Below the pieces are notes generated by a model that saw only the letters and a program-made list of their open reading frames with translations, searched no databases and was not told where the DNA came from. Positions 15,794 to 22,050 of a DNA stretch of 28,067 nucleotides are shown piece after piece (position 1 is the stretch's first letter; each line of letters begins with the position of its first letter). Both the position numbers and the translations under genes were made by a program. Source of the stretch: CAYMTT01 sp964393465 (GTDB taxonomy: Bacteria > Patescibacteriota > Minisyncoccia > Minisyncoccales > MHMH01). The DNA lies in NCBI GenBank assembly GCA_964393465.1, contig CAYMTT010000011.1, positions 1-28,067 on the forward strand, in the 5' to 3' direction.

Positions 15794-15822
15794 ACGATAC
15801 AAAAAAAACCGGCTCTTGTAAA
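15794..15822 (-). promoter_or_regulatory. Tentative secA promoter overlapping the upstream terminator
   Basis: TTTACA (15822-15817), a 17-nt spacer and TATCGT (15799-15794) on the minus strand. The -35 lies in the loop of the terminator hairpin. Transcription would start near 15787, 7 nt before the secA ATG. The match to consensus is only moderate. Confidence 0.3.
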
Positions 15823-15834
15823 GGAAAAAACCGG
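15801..15834 (-). terminator. Terminator of the polyamine/lysine-modification operon
   Basis: On the minus strand CCGGTTTT (15834-15827) pairs with AGAGCCGG (15816-15809), including two G-U pairs. Eight T residues (15808-15801) follow. It lies just after the agmatinase stop. Confidence 0.65.
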
Positions 15835-15845
15835 AAGAATTAAAC

Positions 15846-16709
15846 TTAAAAAGCGTAGTTCAAGATTTTGTAGGCCAGCTTGGCTGCCAGAAAATCCGGA
15901 GCTGCCATGCCCGGTATGGGATCGAGCTCAACGACGTCCGCTCCCACTATTTTTTTCTTCTTGGACACTTCTTTGATTAAATTCAATGATTCATACCACC
16001 CCAATCCGCCGGGCTCGGGAGTTCCGGTGGCGGGCATTATGGAAGGATCCAGTCCGTCCAAGTCGAAAGTAATGTAAACGTTGTCTGAAAGAGTGGAAAC
16101 GATCCGGTCCAAAGGAAGGTCCGGGGCGAAAAAAACTGTCTTTACATTTTCCTTTTCAATATATTCCGCATCTTCCTGGGAAATGCTCCTTATCCCAACT
16201 TGGGTTACGGAAATCCCCAAATCTCTGACTCTTTTTATCACTGAACCATGGTGATATTTCGTTCCTTCGAATTCTTCCCTCAAATCGGTATGGGCGTCAA
16301 TCTGAAGAACGGACAAATCGGAATATTTTTCCTTGAAAGCCTGGACCGCTCCCAAGGTAATGGAATGCTCCCCTCCCAGCACCAAGGGAAACTTTCCGTC
16401 AGCCAAAAGTTTTGCCGACACCTCTTTTATTCTAGCCATCGTCTCTTGGGGGGAAGCTTTGGAAGGCTCCAAGGCGGGCATTGTAAAAACTCCCTTGCCG
16501 GAAACGTCTCTCTTGGTCTCGATATCGTAAAGCTCGAGATGCCTGGAAGCTTCGATAATGGCTTGAGGCCCTTCTTTGGTCCCCGCTTTCCAGTAAGTGG
16601 TGGAGCTGTAAGGCACGGGAAAAACCGCGATTTTCGAAGAATCGTAGTTCTGGTCTTCCAGCCCCAGAAAAGTAAAAGGTTCCGATTTTGGATAAGAGAA
16701 TTCCTTCAT
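15846..16709 (-). CDS. speB: Agmatinase (ureohydrolase family)
   Basis: A 287-residue arginase/agmatinase-family enzyme that most likely turns agmatine into putrescine and urea in the cytosol. Binuclear manganese ligands are visible: GGEHS (112-116), DAHTD (138-142), HHGS (153-156) and DLDGLDP (216-222), with ELDP (261-264) at the end. Archaeal-type agmatinases have this form. It starts 1 nt after the stop of the deoxyhypusine-synthase homologue and closes the four-gene operon that opens with arginine decarboxylase, so substrate supply is encoded alongside. An aminopropyl-agmatine substrate, as in Thermus, is possible but no aminopropyltransferase is visible. Confidence 0.88.
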   Translation of the reverse strand: MKEFSYPKSEPFTFLGLEDQNYDSSKIAVFPVPYSSTTYWKAGTKEGPQAIIEASRHLELYDIETKRDVSGKGVFTMPALEPSKASPQETMARIKEVSAKLLADGKFPLVLGGEHSITLGAVQAFKEKYSDLSVLQIDAHTDLREEFEGTKYHHGSVIKRVRDLGISVTQVGIRSISQEDAEYIEKENVKTVFFAPDLPLDRIVSTLSDNVYITFDLDGLDPSIMPATGTPEPGGLGWYESLNLIKEVSKKKKIVGADVVELDPIPGMAAPDFLAAKLAYKILNYAF

Positions 16710-16710
16710 T

Positions 16711-17853
16711 TTACTCTTGGTGTTTTTTGTAAATCTGGTCGGGGGTCCAATCTACCGGCCTCTTAAAATCCCTTTTTTCCAGATTGTAAAGAAGTTTTCC
16801 TTTTTTGGCGTAGAGATTCTTTCTTTTCCTCGGTTTTGCTTTATCAAAAGCATAACTGAAAAGAATGGGGGCGGCCAGAGTGATATCGGCGTTGACCACC
16901 GCAGTATTGGAAAGCTCATCTGGATTTATCTTGCCCCAGGATACGGCTTCCGACGGAGTGGCTCCCGAAAGCCCTCCCCACTGGGGCCTGTCCATGGTTA
17001 TCTGGATGAAATAGTCGTGCCCCCCTCTTTCTATCCCCAGAGCCTCCCATAAATACGGCTGGGTCTGCAAATAGAAGTTTTTGGGAGAACCCCCTCCCAG
17101 AATAATAACTCCGTTTTCTTTTGCTCCCATAACGATGGAGGCGGTTTCTTTGACGTCCAAATTTGAATTGATATGCAGATCTATAACTTTCTTCTTTGTA
17201 AATTTTTTGTAAAAGCTTTTGTTGTAGGCTGCCAAATCCATTCCGTAAGTGGAATCTCCCGGTGAAGAAGTGTAGACGGGAACTTCCATTTTGGCGGCCT
17301 GGGCCAATATGGAAACTCCGGGATTTGGAGCTTCTTTGAGCAGCCTTTTTCCGATGTAATTGTGGAATTCGCTGGAAGAAACGGCCCCTCTGGGAGCTTT
17401 TTTGTCCAAAAGAATTTTTTGAGTGAACTTGTCCGTTCTAAGCAGGGTTTCGGTAGTTAAAAAAACATCGAAGATCCTCACCACTCCGTGCCTGTACAGA
17501 GTGGGGTCGTCTATCTTCCAAGTTCCTTTGCGCAAGGGGAGATTTAAAGCAAAATGGGTATCATGGTACAAGTTGGCCCCGGTGGCCACTATGAAATCGA
17601 TGAATCCTTTTTCCATCATTGAAACTATCTGTCCGGAAAGCCCGGCCGGAGTTAAGGCGCCGGCCATGGTCAAACCCACGGTAACGTCTCTTTTTTTATC
17701 CAGCATTCTCTCTGATAAAAGCCGGCAGGCTTCTTGAAGCCTGGCCGCACTGTAAGCTTGGTAGTAGTTTTCGACCAGCTCTGTAACTTTTATTCCTTTT
17801 TTCAATTTCCTGGGAGAAATTCTCCTTCCGGAAAAGAAAGGATTTCTTTTCAT
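16711..17853 (-). CDS. Deoxyhypusine synthase family protein
   Basis: A 380-residue member of the deoxyhypusine synthase family. Classical enzymes use NAD to move the aminobutyl group of spermidine onto a lysine of eIF5A/aIF5A; relatives make homospermidine. GLTMAGALTPAG (60-71) lies in the NAD region, and EAVSWGKI (302-309) carries the catalytic lysine (Lys308, the counterpart of human Lys329) with Trp306 and Glu302. By memory-based alignment the human spermidine-binding His288 and Asp316 are replaced (GGGSPKNF at 253-260 and Leu295), so the donor or acceptor may differ. It lies 1 nt after the SET gene and 1 nt before agmatinase. Bacteria have no eIF5A. Candidate acceptors are EF-P, putrescine or an unknown lysine protein. 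Confidence 0.88.
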   Translation of the reverse strand: MKRNPFFSGRRISPRKLKKGIKVTELVENYYQAYSAARLQEACRLLSERMLDKKRDVTVGLTMAGALTPAGLSGQIVSMMEKGFIDFIVATGANLYHDTHFALNLPLRKGTWKIDDPTLYRHGVVRIFDVFLTTETLLRTDKFTQKILLDKKAPRGAVSSSEFHNYIGKRLLKEAPNPGVSILAQAAKMEVPVYTSSPGDSTYGMDLAAYNKSFYKKFTKKKVIDLHINSNLDVKETASIVMGAKENGVIILGGGSPKNFYLQTQPYLWEALGIERGGHDYFIQITMDRPQWGGLSGATPSEAVSWGKINPDELSNTAVVNADITLAAPILFSYAFDKAKPRKRKNLYAKKGKLLYNLEKRDFKRPVDWTPDQIYKKHQE

Positions 17854-17854
17854 T

Positions 17855-18367
17855 TTATTTTTTATTCATCCTTTTTATTTTCTCCTGGATATAGTAAGAA
17901 AAATACTGGAAATATTTTTCCTGCAATTCGGGAATTTTCCAGTCATCGCCCGTAACCCGGCCCCGACAGTTCTTCGAGCCGCAGGAGCATTTAAAATTTA
18001 ACCGATCGCTGCTTTCTGAAAAAGCGTAGTCGAAAGTCATCTCTTCTCCGGGCTCGATATCGCGTATCGCCACGAGAAATATCTGCCCTTTTATGCCGGA
18101 ATTAGGATCACAGCTATGGTTGAAAAAATCGGTCGCTTCCCGCTCTCTATTGTCAAAGGTGACGTACCATAAATTGTCATGAATTTGCAAGGCGTAATGA
18201 ACGGCAGGATCTATTTCATTAATCGTATTTTCATCCGCCAAGTCTCCGTCCCAAATACAAATTAACTCTCCCTTCCCAATTTTTTCTTTGGCGAAAATAC
18301 CTTTATCGTCAATGGAGTTGGTTCTTACCTCGGCCTTAGGATTCAAATACGGATGGCTCACCGGCAT
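17855..18367 (-). CDS. SET-domain protein-lysine methyltransferase
   Basis: This 170-residue protein is a SET domain with a short post-SET segment. RTNSIDDKGIFAKEKIGKGE begins the fold. NHSCDPN (83-89) and GEEMTFDY (107-114) are the SAM/catalytic pseudoknot motifs. CSCGSKNCRG (127-136) is the zinc-binding post-SET cysteine cluster. Known members methylate lysines of proteins using SAM. The ATG at 18367 (4 nt after the decarboxylase stop) is chosen over an upstream TTG that would overlap it. The short variant fits known stand-alone bacterial SET proteins. Its target is unknown. Its place between arginine decarboxylase and a deoxyhypusine-synthase homologue puts two lysine-modifying families in one transcript. 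Confidence 0.88.
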   Translation of the reverse strand: MPVSHPYLNPKAEVRTNSIDDKGIFAKEKIGKGELICIWDGDLADENTINEIDPAVHYALQIHDNLWYVTFDNREREATDFFNHSCDPNSGIKGQIFLVAIRDIEPGEEMTFDYAFSESSDRLNFKCSCGSKNCRGRVTGDDWKIPELQEKYFQYFSYYIQEKIKRMNKK

Positions 18368-18371
18368 GAAT

Positions 18372-18914
18372 CTATGGAATAAATACAGCGGCAGCAACGA
18401 CGGAAGTCCATTTTTTGTTCTTTTCTCCTCTGGCGGTCTGGGTAACGTTGGCCGTTCTGATGATCTTTCCGCTCAGCCTGAAAGCTTGCCTCCTGGAATC
18501 CCAGGCATCGTCGGGATCAAACCTCAAACCCAAAGTGGTAGCCAGCATGGAAGCGGCCAAGTCTTCCGCATAATCTCCGGCAACTTCTCTTTTTTCTCCG
18601 AAAGAATGATGTTCGGACAGATATCCGTATTTGTTGCGATTTCCCGGTATGGCGCAGCCAATGGAAGCTGAAACCAGACGATTGGGCTCGTCGACCGCGT
18701 TCCTGGCCATGACCACGAAGACCACTTCTCCGGGATTCAAACTTTCCATGCCTTTGGCCAAGGTTACTTTCTTGCAGCCCGGAGGCAAAATACTGGAAAC
18801 GGAAACCAAATTGAACTGGGCTATCCCGGCATCCCTCAAGGCGACCTCGAAAGAAGCCAGATAATCCTTGTGAACTCCCACCCCTTTGGTGAGAAAAAAT
18901 TTGCTGGGGGTCAT
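18372..18914 (-). CDS. Pyruvoyl-dependent arginine decarboxylase
   Basis: A 180-residue PvlArgDC-family proenzyme that makes agmatine and CO2 from arginine. It would self-cleave between Ser40 and Ser41 in LVSVSSILPPG, leaving a pyruvoyl group on the new N-terminus of the larger chain. GEVVFVVMARNAVDEPNRLVSASIG and the GYLSEHHSFGE block are typical. The family is best known from methanogens and related archaea, and from Chlamydia. It opens the operon. Agmatine would go to agmatinase at 15846-16709. No Shine-Dalgarno site precedes the ATG. Confidence 0.92.
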   Translation of the reverse strand: MTPSKFFLTKGVGVHKDYLASFEVALRDAGIAQFNLVSVSSILPPGCKKVTLAKGMESLNPGEVVFVVMARNAVDEPNRLVSASIGCAIPGNRNKYGYLSEHHSFGEKREVAGDYAEDLAASMLATTLGLRFDPDDAWDSRRQAFRLSGKIIRTANVTQTARGEKNKKWTSVVAAAVFIP

Positions 18915-18926
18915 ATTTTTTTAAAA

Positions 18927-18970
18927 ATTATAAAGTTATTTCATTATTCCACCTGGAGAACTTTTGTCAA
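18927..18970 (-). promoter_or_regulatory. Promoter region of the PvlArgDC-SET-DHS-agmatinase operon
   Basis: TTGACA (18970-18965), a 16-nt spacer and AATAAT (18948-18943) form one promoter. A perfect TATAAT box lies further down at 18932-18927 but has only a weak -35 (CAGGTG). Use of the latter would start transcription about 6 nt before the ATG. Confidence 0.5.
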
Positions 18971-18981
18971 TAGAATTTTCC

Positions 18982-19012
18982 AAAAAAAACGTGCCCGCTT
19001 GAAACAGGCACG
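18982..19012 (-). terminator. Terminator of the lysine-rich micro-ORF
   Basis: On the minus strand CGTGCC (19012-19007) pairs with GGCACG (18995-18990). A run of eight T (18989-18982) follows. It separates murB and the micro-ORF from the polyamine operon. Confidence 0.85.
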
Positions 19013-19036
19013 CTAAAAAATATTTTTTAATCCTTT

Positions 19037-19120
19037 CTATCTTTTTCTTTTTTTGGGTTTGGCTTTCTTCTTCGGTTTGGCTTTCCTGACCGTTTTCTTC
19101 TTTGTTTTTTTCTTAGCCAT
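19037..19120 (-). CDS. 27-residue lysine-rich micro-protein
   Basis: ATG (19120-19118) opens a 27-codon frame ending in TAG. The peptide starts MAKKKTKKKT and continues with two Ala-Lys-Pro-Lys-Lys units. It has 15 Lys and 3 Arg with no acidic residue, so it is expected to be disordered and to bind nucleic acid. An intrinsic terminator follows 24 nt after the stop, supporting a real gene. AT-rich sequence without a Shine-Dalgarno site precedes it. It lies 84 nt after murB and just upstream of the operon that encodes a SET methyltransferase and a deoxyhypusine-synthase homologue. Possible roles are a histone-tail-like DNA or RNA binder, a tiny ribosome-associated protein of the bTHX kind (not similar in sequence), or a lysine substrate. 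None is shown. Confidence 0.55.
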   Translation of the reverse strand: MAKKKTKKKTVRKAKPKKKAKPKKRKR

Positions 19121-19146
19121 TTTATTTAAAAATATTAATAAGGAAG

Positions 19147-19168
19147 CAAATAGTCGACCAGCTATTTG
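19147..19168 (-). promoter_or_regulatory. Inverted repeat upstream of the micro-ORF
   Basis: CAAATAG (19147-19153) and CTATTTG (19162-19168) are perfect 7-bp arms around an 8-nt centre. They lie between murB and the lysine-rich ORF. This could be an operator or a leader hairpin; no T-tract follows. Confidence 0.35.
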
Positions 19169-19203
19169 TTAAAAAATCAAATCCTTATTTTATTATCCCG
19201 CTA

Positions 19204-20136
19204 TCAAAGATTGTTGTCAAGGATTTCTATTTCTTCTTGAAGATGCAAACCATATTTTTCCCTGATTTTCTCTTTAATCCTTTTAATTAAATGCAAGACA
19301 TCTTCGGACGAAGCTCCATTGAGGTTAACGATAAAGTTAGGGTGCTTTTCCGAAACCTGGGCCGAGCCTTCTTTTTCCCCTTTCAGGCCGCATTGATCGA
19401 TAAGAAAAGCGGCCGGCAGAATGTTTTTCCCGACAGCCTCTTTCGCTTCCGGAAACTTGCTAAAAAAATCGACTGGCAGACTATCCAAAACGACATTTTT
19501 AAAGCAGCTGCCGGCCGAAGGTTCTTTGGGGTGCTTTTTTTGCCGGTGATCCAAGTAAGCCCGGGCTTTTTCTTTTATCTTTTCTTTATCGCCTTTTTTG
19601 AATTCCAGCGCTGCTGTTAAAATAACCAAATTGGGATTTTTTTTGAAAAGGCTGCTGCGATAGCCAAATCGGCATTCTCCTTTTGACAGAACAAGCTTAT
19701 TGCCAGAATCCATATCGTAAGCTTCAACTTCTTTCAAATTATCCGCTATTTCTCCGTCAAAAGCTCCGGCATTTCCTCTAACCGCTCCTCCGAGAGTGCC
19801 AGGTATGCCGACTGCCCATTCAAAGCCCGCCAAACCGCTCTCTATCACTTTTTTGAAAAGAACGGTCAAGCTGGTTCCGGCCTCAACGATCACCTCCTCT
19901 TTCTGCATTTTCACGCCGGCATTGTTAACTTTAATGACGATTCCTCCATAGCCCTTGTCGGAAATCAAGAGATTGCTTCCTCCTCCCAAAACAAAAAAAG
20001 GGATTTTTTCTTTTTCCGAAAAAGAAACCGCTTCTTCAAGCTCTTTTTTATTTCTGACCGCGCAAAAATACCGGGCTTGGCCCCCGATTCTGAAAGTGGT
20101 AAGGCCCTTCAAGGAAACGTTTTCTTTTATTTCCAT
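19204..20136 (-). CDS. murB: UDP-N-acetylenolpyruvoylglucosamine reductase
   Basis: A 310-residue FAD-dependent enzyme that reduces the enolpyruvyl group to give UDP-MurNAc for peptidoglycan. FRIGG (15-19) and the flavin-binding GGGSNLLI start the PP-binding domain. GIPGTLGGAVRGNAGAF, GYRSSLFK and PSAGSCFKN (with the proton-donor serine) follow, and EEIEIL closes the protein in place of the usual EVR. The form lacking the extra alpha/beta fold (type II-like) fits this length. A long hairpin lies just before its ATG (20149-20197). Confidence 0.96.
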   Translation of the reverse strand: MEIKENVSLKGLTTFRIGGQARYFCAVRNKKELEEAVSFSEKEKIPFFVLGGGSNLLISDKGYGGIVIKVNNAGVKMQKEEVIVEAGTSLTVLFKKVIESGLAGFEWAVGIPGTLGGAVRGNAGAFDGEIADNLKEVEAYDMDSGNKLVLSKGECRFGYRSSLFKKNPNLVILTAALEFKKGDKEKIKEKARAYLDHRQKKHPKEPSAGSCFKNVVLDSLPVDFFSKFPEAKEAVGKNILPAAFLIDQCGLKGEKEGSAQVSEKHPNFIVNLNGASSEDVLHLIKRIKEKIREKYGLHLQEEIEILDNNL

Positions 20137-20148
20137 AAATATTTGAAA

Positions 20149-20197
20149 GGGCGGGAAAAAAACTCCAATTCATAGAATTTAGTGAGTATTCCCGCCC
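20149..20197 (-). promoter_or_regulatory. Long hairpin immediately upstream of murB
   Basis: GGGCGGGAA (20149-20157) pairs with TTCCCGCCC (20189-20197). Inside, ACTC/GAGT and AATTC/GAATT pair around an ATA loop. On the murB mRNA it would end 12 nt before the ATG. No long T-run follows, so a leader structure controlling translation or stability is more likely than a terminator. Confidence 0.5.
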
Positions 20198-20217
20198 GAT
20201 TGCATAATAACAGAATC

Positions 20218-20255
20218 AAAAAAAACAGCAAGCCTCACGTAAGTAAGGCCTGCTG
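20218..20255 (-). terminator. Terminator of the ligase-metallopeptidase operon
   Basis: On the minus strand CAGCAGGCCT (20255-20246) pairs with AGGCTTGCTG (20235-20226), with one G-U pair. A run of eight T (20225-20218) follows. This is a strong intrinsic terminator after the metallopeptidase gene. Confidence 0.92.
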
Positions 20256-20316
20256 CCGAATTGGAGTTATTAACTCACTGAGCTCATGTTATCACCCCTT
20301 TTCTTTTTTGTCAAGC

Positions 20317-22050
20317 TCAACCCCCGAGAAGCTCATTTATTTTCTCCCTGGTGCTGGACCCCACGTAACCCGTGCTTTTTTGAAGGCCCAAAGGTTCAAG
20401 AATTTCGGAAGCGTATTTTTCCTGGAAGCGGATAACGGCCTTTTCTGTCAAGGTGAAAAAGTTTCCGGTGACCAGGCCTTCCGGATATATTTCAGAGCCC
20501 TGGGATTTCAAGAACTCCTGCAGGCAACGGACCCGGGAACTATCCTCAATTCCAAAATAAAGGTCTTGATCGATTAAAGAACAAGAATGCTCTCCGAGCT
20601 GAGCCAACAGCTGCTGAAGCTGCAGGATAACCGCTTTTATCTGATCGATTCTCTGTGAAAGCTCGGCTCTGCTCAGCTGGGAAACGGGCTTTTGAAGAGG
20701 CGGGAGATAAGGAATTTCCACTTCTTGCTGCTGCTCCTCTTCCGTTGAAGCCGACCAGAAAAAAGAATGGGAAGGTTCGATCGAAGAAAACCCTGAAGTT
20801 TTGTTCATGGTTATGGGCACAATGGTCAGGGAAATATATTCTTTTCCGAATCCGGAAACCAATATCTGGTCTCTGTCTTTGCCGTTGAAAATCAGCCGGT
20901 CTATTTCCAAGCTTCCGTCGATTCTCTCTAAAATATAGGGAACTACGAATTCTTTTCCTCCGGTGGTCTGGAATTCCAGCTTCAAGATTCCGCTGCCCCC
21001 GACAAACTTGTGCCAGTTTCCCGCCCAGTCCTTGGTGGTGTTGTTGACCGACAGCGTACTTTCTCCTATCAAAGGCAGATAGTTCACCAAAGGATTTATC
21101 CTGAAATCGTCGAGATTTTCGCTGGTATAACAATAATCCTGGGAAACTTGGCAATTGTTTATCAAAACGGTTATGGCCCAATCGATAAAAACATCGTCGA
21201 AATCCTTGGAAAATCCGGATTTGTCCAAGGCCGAATTCAAGCTTTCAATTCCTGTTTCTTCCATTTTCAGGGAATCGACCAGAATCCTGATGCCGTAATG
21301 ATCGACCAGATATTGGACGAAAAGATTGGCCACGCTGTAATCGATCTGCCGATCCTTCCATTCGGTCAGGGAATCGAAGGGATTTTCAAGAAAATCGTTG
21401 ACTCTTCTCTGAAGATTGCTCCCTTTGTAAACTTCGTCGTAGCCCAGGAAGGTCGGGGCGTAATCTGCCCTGGCTTCGTTGAGCCAAGTTTCCTCGGAAA
21501 CGCCGTGATTTTTCTCTTTCTGGTTGAAAGTTATAAGGTGCATGAACTCGTGAGCCAAAAGACTTTTGGCCAAGGAATCGTTGATGAAAGAAGCGTTGAG
21601 ATAAACCATTTCCCTCTCGTTGGATTCGGGAATCTGGACTTTGGGGTATTCGTCGGCAGTATCTATGTAGCCGCCCGCCCCTTTTTCCATTTGGTGGAAA
21701 AGAACGGTTATTCTGGTGTCCTTGTCTATGCCCGGGGTCCACTCCGAACCGAAAGTTTGAGTGAGTTGAGGATAAATATTGTCTTCGAATTCTTTGATCA
21801 GCTCGGTAAGCGAGCTTTCCATTTCCTGTTTTTCCTGTTCGGAAAACTCTTCCCAGAGGGAAGTTTCCAAATACCAATAGATCTTGGGTCCCATCATAAC
21901 CAGAGTAGCTGAAATCTCGTCCCTGTTCTGGGCGTCATAAGAAGGCTCTATGTCGAAAACCGTTTCCTGGCCTATCTCTCCCTGGGCATGTCCCGCCAAA
22001 GGGAAAAGAACAAAGCCCAGAAAAACGGCAAATGTCAGAATCTTTTTCAT
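20317..22050 (-). CDS. Secreted zinc metallopeptidase with peptidoglycan-binding-like C-terminus
   Basis: A 577-residue exported protein. Residues 1-22 are a signal peptide (MKKI, hydrophobic core, AGHAQ cleavage-type end). A gluzincin centre follows: HEFMH (167-171), then NEARADY with Glu192 as the third ligand, as in M30/hyicolysin-like peptidases. Residues about 450-480 form a Gln/Leu-rich coiled helix, and the last 85 residues look like a peptidoglycan-binding type 1 domain (RVRCLQEFLKSQG...TGNFFTLTEKAVIRFQEKYA). It probably acts at the cell surface on proteins of the envelope or of a host cell; substrate unknown. Its start overlaps the ligase gene by 4 nt, so the two are coupled. Confidence 0.8.
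   Translation of the reverse strand: MKKILTFAVFLGFVLFPLAGHAQGEIGQETVFDIEPSYDAQNRDEISATLVMMGPKIYWYLETSLWEEFSEQEKQEMESSLTELIKEFEDNIYPQLTQTFGSEWTPGIDKDTRITVLFHQMEKGAGGYIDTADEYPKVQIPESNEREMVYLNASFINDSLAKSLLAHEFMHLITFNQKEKNHGVSEETWLNEARADYAPTFLGYDEVYKGSNLQRRVNDFLENPFDSLTEWKDRQIDYSVANLFVQYLVDHYGIRILVDSLKMEETGIESLNSALDKSGFSKDFDDVFIDWAITVLINNCQVSQDYCYTSENLDDFRINPLVNYLPLIGESTLSVNNTTKDWAGNWHKFVGGSGILKLEFQTTGGKEFVVPYILERIDGSLEIDRLIFNGKDRDQILVSGFGKEYISLTIVPITMNKTSGFSSIEPSHSFFWSASTEEEQQQEVEIPYLPPLQKPVSQLSRAELSQRIDQIKAVILQLQQLLAQLGEHSCSLIDQDLYFGIEDSSRVRCLQEFLKSQGSEIYPEGLVTGNFFTLTEKAVIRFQEKYASEILEPLGLQKSTGYVGSSTREKINELLGG

Noticed and set aside
18368..18397. Longer start for the SET protein overlapping the decarboxylase gene
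   Set aside because: It would use a TTG codon. The ATG at 18367 gives a 4-nt gap, matching the other gaps in the operon.
20182..20577. Plus-strand ORF of 131 codons
   Set aside because: It runs antisense across a strong minus-strand terminator and the peptidase gene, and shows no recognisable domain.
21010..21912. Plus-strand ORF of 300 codons
   Set aside because: It is the antisense shadow of the secreted metallopeptidase, which has a signal peptide and zinc motif in the other strand.
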